Below are positions 42,333 through 51,811 of a DNA stretch of 64,000 nt, in pieces; the first letter of the stretch is position 1, and each line of letters starts with the position of its first letter. The notes under the pieces were generated by a model, which saw only the letters and a list, made by a program, of their open reading frames with translations, had not been told where the DNA came from and ran no database searches. The translations under genes and the position numbers were made by a program. This stretch comes from an uncultured Marinicella sp. (GTDB lineage: Bacteria; Pseudomonadota; Gammaproteobacteria; Xanthomonadales; Marinicellaceae): NCBI GenBank assembly GCA_947502595.1, contig CANNAM010000001.1, forward strand, positions 62,001 to 126,000, in the 5' to 3' direction.

Positions 42333-42364
42333 GTAGGTTAGTCTGAGCTTAGCGAAGCCCAACA
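42333..42364. repeat. candidate dispersed palindromic element (gtaggttagtctgagcttagcgaagcccaaca)
   Basis: Degenerate inverted repeat; resembles the common GTAGGTTGGGCTGAGC..AGCGAAGCCCAACA intergenic repeat. Confidence 0.5.
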
Positions 42365-42470
42365 TTGGCACAAACTTGTTCTGTAAATTGAGTTTTGCTG
42401 CTAGGCTACTCGGCGCTCAGACCAGTCTTCAACAGCGTAATTTTGCCAATTCTTAAGGTGACAAATGCCA

Positions 42471-42899
42471 CTACCCTAAAATCTGCTTAAATTTACCTAT
42501 CAGATGATGTAGTTGTTGGCGTTCTTCTTCGTCCAACTGATTCAGGAGTGCTTGCTCATAATGCAGGGCATCTGGAATCACTGCACGCATCAATTGTTTG
42601 CCACGTTGGTTTAATTCATAATTCTTGGCACGGGCATCCAGTGGGTGCTGGGCTTGTTGCAGGTATTCTTTTTCAACCAATGATTTGAGGGTGCGACTGA
42701 TGCGGACTTTGTCCATTTGTGACAGCTGGGCGATTTTCTTGGCGGTGATGTCTGGATTTTTATACAGGATAACCAGTACCCGCCATTCTGAAATATTGAT
42801 GCCAAATTGGTCTTGATAGTGTGCAGCGATGCCTTTTGAGATCTTGAGACTCAAAACCGACAGTTGATAAGGGATGAATTGATCCAGTTCCATGGGCAC
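42471..42899 (-). CDS. MarR-family transcriptional regulator
   Basis: ISEWRVLVILYKNPDITAKKIAQLSQMDKVRISRTLKSLVEKEYLQQAQHPLDARAKNYELNQRGKQL; divergent from hpd. Confidence 0.92.
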   Translation of the reverse strand: MPMELDQFIPYQLSVLSLKISKGIAAHYQDQFGINISEWRVLVILYKNPDITAKKIAQLSQMDKVRISRTLKSLVEKEYLQQAQHPLDARAKNYELNQRGKQLMRAVIPDALHYEQALLNQLDEEERQQLHHLIGKFKQILG

Positions 42900-42913
42900 A
42901 GTTTAAGCAATTT

Positions 42914-42953
42914 TAGTTTCAAATGAAACAAAAAGTAGTTTCAAATGTAACTA
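42914..42953. promoter_or_regulatory. candidate MarR operator: two direct copies of TAGTTTCAAATG, each within an imperfect palindrome, 22 bp apart
   Basis: tagtttcaaatgaaac at 42914 and tagtttcaaatgtaacta at 42936, in the intergenic region between the MarR gene and hpd. Confidence 0.65.
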
Positions 42954-42997
42954 AATAAGGCTAAAATAATCTTTTTGATTAAATTAAGGATCACAAC

Positions 42998-44026
42998 ATG
43001 TCAGCTACCATTAACGGCTTTGGTTTCATTGAGTATTCGGCCAATGATTCCGCCCCATTGCATAAATTGTTTCGCCAAATGGGCTTCACTGCGATCAAGA
43101 CCCATAAACGCTTACCCATAACTTTGTACCGACAAGGCCAAACTGACTTTTACATCAATGAATGTGAAACCGGTTTTGCTGCCGATTTCAGAACCGCACA
43201 TGGGCCATGTGCCAGTGGTTTTTCTATTGTTTTTGATAACAAGGAAGACGCCTTGGCACACAGTTTAAAGGGTGGTTCAGAACAAGTTGAAGTCCCCAAT
43301 GGATTGAATTTTCCAGCCATCAAAGGCATCGGTGATGCGGCCTTGTATATTTTGGACAAAGCCAGTTACGCTCAAATGTTAAAAGATGATTTTGATGACA
43401 TCAAGGGCATGAACCAAACCCCCACTGGTTTTGGTCTGACTTTCATAGATCACCTGACGCATAATTTGTATTTCGGCAACATGGAAAAATGGAGCAACTA
43501 CTACGAAAACTTATTTGATTTCAGAGAGATCCGATATTTTGACATCAAAGGTCAGAAAACTGGCTTGGTATCTAAAGCCATGACCAGTCCCAATGGTTCG
43601 GTAAAAATCCCCTTGAATGAATCTGAAGATCCCAAGTCTCAAATCAATGAATACTTAGATGAATACAAAGGAGAAGGCATTCAACACATCGCTTTATTCA
43701 CCGACAATATTTACGAGTCGGTTGAATCAATGCGCGCCGCTGGTGTTGAGTTCATGCAGACCCCCGAGACTTATTTCAGCATCATAGACCGTCGCGTGCC
43801 TGAACACCAAGAAGATGTGGCGCGCATGCAACGCAACCATATTTTGATAGATGCCGATGAAGCAACCAAGAAGCAAATTCTGCTGCAAATTTTCACCAAC
43901 ACCGCCATTGGTCCTATTTTCTTTGAAATCATTCAGCGCAAAGGCAATGAAGGTTTTGGAGAAGGTAACTTTCAGGCCTTGTTTGATTCAATTGAATTGG
44001 AACAACAGCGTCGTGGCTACCTCTGA
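42998..44026 (+). CDS. hpd: 4-hydroxyphenylpyruvate dioxygenase
   Basis: GFGFIEYSANDS...; IDHLTHNLYFGNMEKWSNYYENLFDFREIRYFDIKG; GIQHIALFT; QIFTNTAIGPIFFEIIQRKGNEGFGEGNFQALF. Confidence 0.96.
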   Translation: MSATINGFGFIEYSANDSAPLHKLFRQMGFTAIKTHKRLPITLYRQGQTDFYINECETGFAADFRTAHGPCASGFSIVFDNKEDALAHSLKGGSEQVEVPNGLNFPAIKGIGDAALYILDKASYAQMLKDDFDDIKGMNQTPTGFGLTFIDHLTHNLYFGNMEKWSNYYENLFDFREIRYFDIKGQKTGLVSKAMTSPNGSVKIPLNESEDPKSQINEYLDEYKGEGIQHIALFTDNIYESVESMRAAGVEFMQTPETYFSIIDRRVPEHQEDVARMQRNHILIDADEATKKQILLQIFTNTAIGPIFFEIIQRKGNEGFGEGNFQALFDSIELEQQRRGYL

Positions 44027-44037
44027 GGAGATATGGC

Positions 44038-45168
44038 ATGAATGGTAAATGGTTCAATTTTTATAAAAAACAAGGCACGGTAGCTAAACAGGCACACAAT
44101 GGTTTGCCGAAAGACAGCTATGAGCGCGAAATGGGTAAGGAAGGTTTTTTTGGGCCGGTGACGCATTTTTATCATCAGCATAAACACACTGGCTGGACTG
44201 ATTTTCAAGGTGACAACCGACCAAGAGCCTTTGATACCAATTTATTTGGCAGTTATCAAGGCACGCCTTGGGATGCCCATGTGTTACTGAAGAATAACAG
44301 TGTTAAAGTGCGGATGCTGAAGCTGGAAAGCAGCATGCAGCACTTGGTACGCAACGCCGATGGTGATGATTTGTTGTTTTTTCACCAGGGTACGGCTGAT
44401 TTGTATTGTGATTTTGGTCATTTGGTTGTTAAAGAAGGTGATTACTTGATGCTGCCCAAAGGCACGATGTGGCGTTTAGAGCTCAATAACCCTTGTGAAA
44501 TTTTAATGATTGAATCAAGCAATGGTCATTATCAACTACCCGATAAAGGTTTGTTGGGTCCTAATGCGATTGTTGATGCAGCGGTATACCGAACCCCAGA
44601 AATCAACGCTTTATTCAAGCAGCAATACAGCAGCGATGATTGGACGGTGCAGGTTAAGCGCTTACAAAAAATATCCACCATCAATTACCCGTTCAACCCG
44701 CTGGATGCCATCGGTTGGCAAGGTGATTTGATGCCAGTGGCTTTGAATTGGCGTGACATTTCACCGGTGATGAGTCACCGTTTTCATGTGCCACCCTCAG
44801 TGCACACCACTTTTTTAGGTAACCGCTTTGTGGTCTGTACTTTTGTGCCCCGCTTGTTTGAAACTGAACCAGCTGCGTTGAAAGTACCTTTTTATCACAA
44901 CAACGATGATTATGATGAGGTGTTGTTTTACCATTCGGGCAATTTCTTTTCTAGGGACAATATACACCCTGGAATGATAACTTTACACCCGACTGGGTTT
45001 ACCCACGGGCCACACCCCAAAGCGATGAACAATGCATTCACGCAAAAAAACAGCATGACTGAAGAAGTGGCGGTGATGATAGATACCCGTGATCCACTTG
45101 AGGTGTGTGATGCTGCCGAACAAGTAGAATGGCCGGAGTATGTGAACTCCTGGCAAGAACATCAATAA
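44038..45168 (+). CDS. hmgA: homogentisate 1,2-dioxygenase
   Basis: HKHTGWTDFQGDNRPRAFD; LFFHQGTADL; PKGTMWRLE; NDDYDEVLFYHSGNFFSRDNIHPGMITLHPTGFTHGPHPKA. Confidence 0.92.
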   Translation: MNGKWFNFYKKQGTVAKQAHNGLPKDSYEREMGKEGFFGPVTHFYHQHKHTGWTDFQGDNRPRAFDTNLFGSYQGTPWDAHVLLKNNSVKVRMLKLESSMQHLVRNADGDDLLFFHQGTADLYCDFGHLVVKEGDYLMLPKGTMWRLELNNPCEILMIESSNGHYQLPDKGLLGPNAIVDAAVYRTPEINALFKQQYSSDDWTVQVKRLQKISTINYPFNPLDAIGWQGDLMPVALNWRDISPVMSHRFHVPPSVHTTFLGNRFVVCTFVPRLFETEPAALKVPFYHNNDDYDEVLFYHSGNFFSRDNIHPGMITLHPTGFTHGPHPKAMNNAFTQKNSMTEEVAVMIDTRDPLEVCDAAEQVEWPEYVNSWQEHQ

Positions 45169-45237
45169 CTGGTTCAAACCGGTCAGAAAATGCTGGCCAA
45201 TACAATTGAACCTCCGTAGATACAGAGACCATAGATT

Positions 45238-46218
45238 ATGAAACTAACCAGTATAAACAACCAAACACGAGACGGCCAATTGGTCGTAGTTAACTATGAA
45301 GGCACCCGCGCAGTTGCGGTGCCGCACATTGCCACCACCATGCAACAAGCATTAGATAATTGGGACAATGTGGCACCGCAATTAAATACGGTGTACCAAC
45401 ATTTGAATGACGATGGTTTGAACGATGCATTTGATTTGAATTTGGATGATGTGTTGGCGCCATTGCCCAGGGCTTTGCAATTTTTAGACGGCAGTGCTTA
45501 TTTGGCCCATGTTGAACGTGTGCGCCGTGCTCGAGGTGCTGAAATGCCGCCCAGTTTTTTGGAAGATCCATTGATGTACCAAGCAGTCAGTGATGGTTTT
45601 TTGAGTCATAAGCAAGACATTGAAGTGGTCAGTGAAGAATATGGCATTGATTTTGAAGCCGAAGCAGCGGTGATCACTTCTGATGTGCCGATGCATGTAT
45701 CGGCAGAAGATGCAGGTCAGTACATTCAGTTGATCTGTATTTTAAATGACGTGTCTTTACGCAATTTGATTCCAGCTGAGCTGGCCAAAGGTTTTGGTTT
45801 TGTGCAGTCTAAACCACGCACTGCCTTGTCACCATTTTTCGTTACCCCTGATGAATTGGGAGATGCTTGGCAAAACAACAAAATCCATTTGCCGATGCGC
45901 ACCTGGCTGAACGGTGAATGGTTTGGTGAACCCAATTGTGGGGTGGACATGCAGTTTGACTTTGCCCAATTGATTGCCCATGCGGCGAAAACCCGACCGT
46001 TGTGTGCGGGTACCATCATTGGTTCTGGCACCATTGCCAACCAAGACATGGCCAAGGGTTCAACTTGTTTGGCTGAAAAGCGTGTGCTTGAGGTGATTGC
46101 CGATGGTAAACCAAGTACACCATTCATGAGTTTTGGTGATGACGTGAAGATTGAGGTCACCGATAAAAGTGGCCAGAATGTGTTTGGCACCATTCATCAG
46201 AAAGTGGTGAAGTACTGA
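45238..46218 (+). CDS. fumarylacetoacetate hydrolase family protein
   Basis: FEAEAAVITSDVPMHVSAEDA, RTALSPFFVTPDELGDAW, GTIIGSGTIANQD; third gene of the hpd-hmgA cluster. Confidence 0.92.
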   Translation: MKLTSINNQTRDGQLVVVNYEGTRAVAVPHIATTMQQALDNWDNVAPQLNTVYQHLNDDGLNDAFDLNLDDVLAPLPRALQFLDGSAYLAHVERVRRARGAEMPPSFLEDPLMYQAVSDGFLSHKQDIEVVSEEYGIDFEAEAAVITSDVPMHVSAEDAGQYIQLICILNDVSLRNLIPAELAKGFGFVQSKPRTALSPFFVTPDELGDAWQNNKIHLPMRTWLNGEWFGEPNCGVDMQFDFAQLIAHAAKTRPLCAGTIIGSGTIANQDMAKGSTCLAEKRVLEVIADGKPSTPFMSFGDDVKIEVTDKSGQNVFGTIHQKVVKY

Positions 46219-46236
46219 TTGCAGTCCTGTTGTTCC

Positions 46237-46266
46237 AAAAAGCCCGATGAGATCGGGCTTTTTTTT
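46237..46266 (+). terminator. Rho-independent terminator after the FAH gene
   Basis: aaaaAGCCCGATgagATCGGGCTtttttttt hairpin with T tract. Confidence 0.92.
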
Positions 46267-46326
46267 GCCCTTAACTAATTGCCATCAAGGTGGCATAATG
46301 AACCCATTTTTATCACTATATTGCCC

Positions 46327-48606
46327 ATGACTGAAACATTTTCCAGCAAATCCACTGACTCTTTTCGCGAACTGCTTACCTTGGGTAAGTGCAATGTATT
46401 GGTTACCACATACCAAGCTGGGCAGGTGGTGATGCTGCGACCTCAAGGTCAAGGCATCAATACCCACTTTATGGGCTTTGACCGACCAATGGGTATCGCC
46501 AAACGCAACAATGAAATCACCATTGGTGGTGCGCACTCAATCACCACCTTCAGAAATTTAGCTGCGGTAGGGCCTAAAGTGGGCCAGGGTGAACAGGTTG
46601 ATGCCTGTTATTTGCCAAGAAAAAATCACATCACTGGTGCAATTGATGTGCATGAAATGGGCTATGATAAATTTGATAAATTGTGGTTTATTAACACCAA
46701 AATGTCCTGTTTGTGTACTTTAGATGGTGACCACAGTTTTAAACCAGAATGGCGACCACCATTCATCACCGCCTATGACCTCACCGATCGCTGCCACCTC
46801 AATGGCTTGGGCTTTCGCGATGGTGTACCACGTTATGTGAGTATGTTGGGTGCTTATGATGAACCAGGTGGCTGGCGGAAAAACAAGATTTCCGGTGGTC
46901 AGATCATGGACATTACCACCAACGAAGTGATGGTTGATGGATTGTGTATGCCACATTCACCACGATGGTACCAAGACTCATTGTGGTTTTTGTCGTCTGG
47001 CTCAGGTCAATTGATGCGCATGAAACCGGGTGAAGCGCCTGAAGTGGTGGCCGAATTACCAGGCTTTGCGCGAGGCTTGGATTTCATTGATCGCTATGCC
47101 ATCATTGGTCTGTCACAGATCAGAGAAAGCTCTACATTTGCAGGTTTGCCTTTAACCAAGCGGGTGGAGGAACGGCAAAGTGGGGTGTGGGTGGTGGATA
47201 CCCAGAATGGACAAATTGTGGCTTTCTTGGTGTTCACTGGTAATGTGCAGGAAGTTTTTGAAATTAAAGTTTTACCACATCAATTTGCCGCCATTGTAGA
47301 TGCCCAAAGCCCCTTCTTAGCCACCTCATACGAATTGCCACAACAGGTGCTGAATAACCTGGCTCCGATGGATCCAATCCAAGCGCCGTTGGAGGCTGCC
47401 AGTAGGGCCCATGTTGATGGTGAGTTAGACACTGCGATTAAACTGTACCAAGAAATTTTACAACAAGTGCCTGAACACCCTGCTAGCAACCAACAGTATG
47501 GCTTGTGTTTGATAGATGCCAAACAGTGGGATGCTGCCATCAAACAGTTAAAACATGTGATGCAGCTCAACCCTGACAATGCCGAGGCAATGAATCTATT
47601 GGGCAATGCGTACCAAGAACAATTGAACATAGAACAGGCCATGCATTGGTTTGAGCAGGCCATAGCCACTGACCAACAGTTCGCGCCAGCACATTACAAC
47701 CGCGGCAAGTTACTGTTAAAGCAACGGCACTACCAAGAAGGTTGGGATGAATACGAATGGCGTTGGCAAACCCCTCAATTTGTACCGTTCAAATGTGACA
47801 AGCCTTTGTGGCAAGGTGAGGACATCAGCGATAAAACCATTTTAGTGCACTCGGAGCAAGGCAATGGAGATCACATCATGTTTTGGCGATTTTTACCCTT
47901 ATTGGCTGAGCGTTGTAAGGCAGTCATTTACTTTGGCCCTGAAAATTTAGCGCCCTTGGTGGCTGAAATTCCAGGGGTCAGTCAAAGCCGCATTCCAGGT
48001 GCTTTGAGTAAAGATTTATTCGATGTGTATTGTCCGTTGATGAGTTTGCCGAAATTCCTGGACATCACACTTGAAAATCTGCCAGCACCCAAACGCTATG
48101 TCAACATTCCAAAACAGGTGGTGGTCAGTGCGTTACAAGGTGATATTAAGGTGGGTCTTGCTTGGGCGGGATCACCCAGCCATGTGAATGATGTGAATCG
48201 ATCAATGGGCTTAAAAGACATGTTGGCAGTTACACAAGGTATCGATGCACAGTTTTATTCTTTGCAAATGCCTGTCAGTGCCGATGACCGGGCGTTGTTA
48301 GCGCAACACAATGTGATTGATCTCGAGCCAGAGTTGCCAGGTTATGCCAGAACCGCAGCCTTGATAGACCAAATGGATTTGGTGATTTCTGTGGATACCG
48401 CCATTGCTCATTTGGCGGCTGCTTTAGGCAAAGAAACTTGGGTCTTGTTGAGTCAAAATGCCGATTGGCGTTGGCACCTGGAAAGTGACCAAAGTGAATG
48501 GTATCCCACGGTTAAATTGATCAGACAGCAAGCGCCAGCTAAAGACTGGCAAAGTGTAATTCAAGTGGCCAATCAAGCATTAGAAGCTTGGAAAAAAAGC
48601 AATTAA
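46327..48606 (+). CDS. TIGR03032-like domain fused to TPR repeats and a glycosyltransferase-9-like C-terminal region
   Basis: N-term SFRELLTLGKCNVLVTTYQAGQVVMLRPQGQGINTHFMGFDRPMGIA; TPR block; C-term VGLAWAGSPSHVNDVNRSM...MDLVISVDTAIAHLAAALGKETWVLL. Start at 46327 (ORF track begins 46279). Confidence 0.85.
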   Translation: MTETFSSKSTDSFRELLTLGKCNVLVTTYQAGQVVMLRPQGQGINTHFMGFDRPMGIAKRNNEITIGGAHSITTFRNLAAVGPKVGQGEQVDACYLPRKNHITGAIDVHEMGYDKFDKLWFINTKMSCLCTLDGDHSFKPEWRPPFITAYDLTDRCHLNGLGFRDGVPRYVSMLGAYDEPGGWRKNKISGGQIMDITTNEVMVDGLCMPHSPRWYQDSLWFLSSGSGQLMRMKPGEAPEVVAELPGFARGLDFIDRYAIIGLSQIRESSTFAGLPLTKRVEERQSGVWVVDTQNGQIVAFLVFTGNVQEVFEIKVLPHQFAAIVDAQSPFLATSYELPQQVLNNLAPMDPIQAPLEAASRAHVDGELDTAIKLYQEILQQVPEHPASNQQYGLCLIDAKQWDAAIKQLKHVMQLNPDNAEAMNLLGNAYQEQLNIEQAMHWFEQAIATDQQFAPAHYNRGKLLLKQRHYQEGWDEYEWRWQTPQFVPFKCDKPLWQGEDISDKTILVHSEQGNGDHIMFWRFLPLLAERCKAVIYFGPENLAPLVAEIPGVSQSRIPGALSKDLFDVYCPLMSLPKFLDITLENLPAPKRYVNIPKQVVVSALQGDIKVGLAWAGSPSHVNDVNRSMGLKDMLAVTQGIDAQFYSLQMPVSADDRALLAQHNVIDLEPELPGYARTAALIDQMDLVISVDTAIAHLAAALGKETWVLLSQNADWRWHLESDQSEWYPTVKLIRQQAPAKDWQSVIQVANQALEAWKKSN

Positions 48607-48684
48607 TTGAGTTTGGCCTTTGACAGTTGAGATAAATATTTCAATGTGCTATCTTATTGTTTTTTCTACAAAAAGAGGTATTAA

Positions 48685-49962
48685 GTGATTTTAAAAAATT
48701 CAACCCTAAAGAAAACAGCTTTGGTCTCGGCTTTGATGCTGGCTACTGGTGGACATGCTGCCACAATCAATGTGGATGGTACAACTTGTAACATGGCAGA
48801 TGCCATTACATCAGCTAATACTGACACAGCAACTGGAGGGTGTTTGGCCGGTTCTGGCGCTGATGTTTTGGAATTAGATATAGCTGGCAGTCCATTCAGT
48901 TCAACAGTCCAATTACCAATTGTTGCTTCAGATATAGTTATTAATGGAAATGGCTCTACAGTCTCGAGAGATGTTGCTTCAGCAACGAAGTTCCGAGTTT
49001 TTGAAGTGAGTGCTGGAGGTGCTTTGACTTTAAATGATGTCACTGTGACTGGAGGTGATACTGACAATGCCGGAGCAGTAGCCAACTTTGGTGGCGGTGT
49101 CAGGGCTTATGGTGGCTCCTTAAATATTAATAACAGTACTTTCACTGGCAATAACGGCGGCGCAATCATGTTCAGCCCCGGCACTTCTGGTGGTATTGAA
49201 AGCTCAGTGATTGACAGCAACCAGGGCAACCCAGGGGCTGGATATTATGGCGGTGGTATATCTATAACAGGTGCCACAGTGACCATAAATAATTCCACTG
49301 TTTCAAATAACACCACTGATTCTACAATCGGTAGTGGCGCTGTATATATATCAAACTATGGTGGTAATGCTGATGTAGTTATAAGCAATTCGACCATTTC
49401 TGGCAATACTTCGACCTTACGCGGTGGTGGCATATCTCACCTGGCTTACGGTAACAATTCAACAATCTCACTAATAAATGTGACTTTAGTTGATAACACC
49501 AGCAGTGGCAATGGTGGCGGTATCTCAAATGATTCAGCGACCATACTTATTTCTCAATCGCTGATTTCAGGTAACACCGGAAGTGGCGGTGCCGAAATTG
49601 ATTCAGCCGGCGGTACAATAGTTGCAGATGATTACAATATATTCGGTTTAAACAGCACTGCAGGTGTGGTTGGTGTCACAGTGGGTACATCAGACATCGT
49701 ACCGGCTGAAGCCACTTTGGCAGATATCATAGATGTCATGCTGACCGACAACGGTGGACCCACACCAACCCATGCGTTGGCAGCTGGTAGCCCAGCAATT
49801 GATGCGGTGCCAGCAGCCAGTTGTGCTTCTGCCACGGATCAGACTGGATTGGCCAGACCACAAGACGGCGATGGCGACATGATGGCTGATTGTGACATTG
49901 GGGCTTATGAAGTTGAAGGTGTTGATTTAGACTTAATTTTTGAAGATGGATTTGAAGGATAA
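48685..49962 (+). CDS. secreted parallel beta-helix protein (choice-of-anchor-Q-like C-terminal region), C-terminus DLIFEDGFEG
   Basis: GTG start; signal peptide ...LKKTALVSALMLATGGHA; Asn/Gly-rich helix coils; DNGGPTPTHALAAGSPAIDA; tag at 49930..49962. Confidence 0.85.
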   Translation: MILKNSTLKKTALVSALMLATGGHAATINVDGTTCNMADAITSANTDTATGGCLAGSGADVLELDIAGSPFSSTVQLPIVASDIVINGNGSTVSRDVASATKFRVFEVSAGGALTLNDVTVTGGDTDNAGAVANFGGGVRAYGGSLNINNSTFTGNNGGAIMFSPGTSGGIESSVIDSNQGNPGAGYYGGGISITGATVTINNSTVSNNTTDSTIGSGAVYISNYGGNADVVISNSTISGNTSTLRGGGISHLAYGNNSTISLINVTLVDNTSSGNGGGISNDSATILISQSLISGNTGSGGAEIDSAGGTIVADDYNIFGLNSTAGVVGVTVGTSDIVPAEATLADIIDVMLTDNGGPTPTHALAAGSPAIDAVPAASCASATDQTGLARPQDGDGDMMADCDIGAYEVEGVDLDLIFEDGFEG

Positions 49963-49985
49963 CCGTCAATAAATAGTAAACAAAC

Positions 49986-50011
49986 AAAGCCCGATTTACT
50001 CGGGCTTTTTT
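49986..50011 (+). terminator. Rho-independent terminator
   Basis: aaAGCCCGAtttacTCGGGCTtttttt. Confidence 0.9.
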
Positions 50012-50404
50012 GATTCTTAACCAAACAGTGCCATAGCACTTATTGATTATTTTGCTGACTATTTTCCCAGGGAAAAATTCATGAGTTGGTGACTTTTTAA
50101 CAACCGATGCTGTTGTAATCATATGCCAAGGGCATTGACAATGTTTATATGGCTTGAAAATACAGCTCATGATTATTACTGAACGCGCCAATGCAGTGAC
50201 CATTGGTGGTGGTTCACCTGATTCTGTTTTCAAAATAATGACAACAGTGGGTGCTAAAGGTGGGAGAGAAAGGGTGGCATTGATGGCATCAGTGAAAGGC
50301 AAAATCAATCCATAGTATGTTTTTTTATTGTTAAGCACCAGCTGGGTCTTGCTGATAAATTTATTTCATGGTATTTTGAAGGTGTTAATTAAAAGGGGGA
50401 AAAT

Positions 50405-51718
50405 ATGACAAACAAAATTTTAAGTTTGAAGAAAACTGCGATGGTTTCAGCACTGTTATTGGAACTGACTGCAAGCGCACAAGCAGCGACTATTGTGGTT
50501 GATGAGGTTAATTGCACATTGGCTGATGCCATTGTTGCTGCCAGCAGTAATATGGTAACGGGTGGTTGTGTTGCAGGCAGTGATGTTGATGATGATGTGA
50601 TTGAATTACCTGCAGACACAGAAATCGTGTTAACCACTGCTTTACCACTGATTGAAAAAGACAGTACGTTGAATGTCAGTTCCATTACCATCAATGGAAA
50701 TGGCGCAACAATCAGCAGAGATGCAGGTGCAACTAACTTTACGGTGTTATCCGCCAATTTAAATAGATTCACCGCTTTAAATTTAAATGACCTGACTGTC
50801 ATGGGTGGTCATGTCAATGGTTCATCAAATATTGGTGGCGGTATCAATCATGTAGGTGGGATACTTAAACTGGACCGTTGTATCGTCTCAGATAATACGG
50901 GAGGAGCTGTCTATACATATGATGCCGATGTCACCATTGAACATTCGGTAATTGCAAATAACAAAGGGGTGGCAAATGCCAGCAGCAATGCAGCGGGGCT
51001 GACTTTCAAAGCTGGGTATGAAGGGTATTCATTGACTGTATCTGATTCTACCATTGCCAGTAATAATAATTATGGAACTGCCGAAGCTGGTGGCGTCAGT
51101 ATTACCAGTGAATATGCATACGCTTATTCTGATGCCTTAATTGAAAATTCAACCATCAGTAATAACAGCACTGAAAATGGCGGTGGTGGCATCAACGCCC
51201 ACGGAGAAGGTTATTTTGGCTCCAACGTAATGTTGAACTTAGTCGGTGTGACTTTGGTTAATAACAGCACTGCAATTGATGGTGGTGGCTTATTCAATGA
51301 TGCCGCTTTTGTGCGCATCAAACAATCTTTAGTTGCTGGTAATTCAGCCGGTAATTTAGTAGATGAAATTGCAAATTCAGGGGGTGGGGTAGTCTTAAAT
51401 GATTATAATTTATTCGGTTTAGATGGCAATGCAGGTATGTTCGGAGTGTCACCCGGCCCCACTGATATGATTATCAATGAATCGACATTGTCGGCAGTAT
51501 TGAATCCAATTCTCAGCGACAATGGAGGTTATACGCCAACGCATAGTTTGGTGTCAGGCAGCCCTGCCATTGATTTTATCCCAGCAGCATCTTGTTTGAT
51601 GGTCGCTGATCAAACGGGAAAAGGTCGGCCAATTGATGGCGATGGTGATGGCACAGCTGATTGTGACGTGGGCGCTTTTGAATTTTCCGATGTAATTTTC
51701 AGCAATGGTTTTGAATAG
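50405..51718 (+). CDS. secreted parallel beta-helix protein, tandem paralogue of 48685..49962, C-terminus DVIFSNGFE
   Basis: Signal peptide ...LKKTAMVSALLLELTASAQA; DNGGYTPTHSLVSGSPAIDF; VADQTGKGRPIDGDGDGTADCDVGAFEFSDVIFSNGFE. Confidence 0.85.
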   Translation: MTNKILSLKKTAMVSALLLELTASAQAATIVVDEVNCTLADAIVAASSNMVTGGCVAGSDVDDDVIELPADTEIVLTTALPLIEKDSTLNVSSITINGNGATISRDAGATNFTVLSANLNRFTALNLNDLTVMGGHVNGSSNIGGGINHVGGILKLDRCIVSDNTGGAVYTYDADVTIEHSVIANNKGVANASSNAAGLTFKAGYEGYSLTVSDSTIASNNNYGTAEAGGVSITSEYAYAYSDALIENSTISNNSTENGGGGINAHGEGYFGSNVMLNLVGVTLVNNSTAIDGGGLFNDAAFVRIKQSLVAGNSAGNLVDEIANSGGGVVLNDYNLFGLDGNAGMFGVSPGPTDMIINESTLSAVLNPILSDNGGYTPTHSLVSGSPAIDFIPAASCLMVADQTGKGRPIDGDGDGTADCDVGAFEFSDVIFSNGFE

Positions 51719-51734
51719 CATAAAATTATTAACT

Positions 51735-51758
51735 GAGCCCGATTGATTCGGGCTTTTA
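51735..51758 (+). terminator. Rho-independent terminator
   Basis: GAGCCCGAttgatTCGGGCTtttat. Confidence 0.85.
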
Positions 51759-51811
51759 TATCGCTGATATGCTATAAACATGCGCTTACTAATTGAAAAG
51801 GAAATAAGCTG

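Noticed and set aside
45726-46193. 155-aa minus-strand ORF inside the FAH gene
   Set aside because: Shadow ORF of a conserved enzyme gene.
49736-50338. 200-aa minus-strand ORF overlapping the 3' end of the beta-helix gene
   Set aside because: It overlaps a well-supported CDS and terminator on the opposite strand; composition looks like antisense of the repeat-rich gene.
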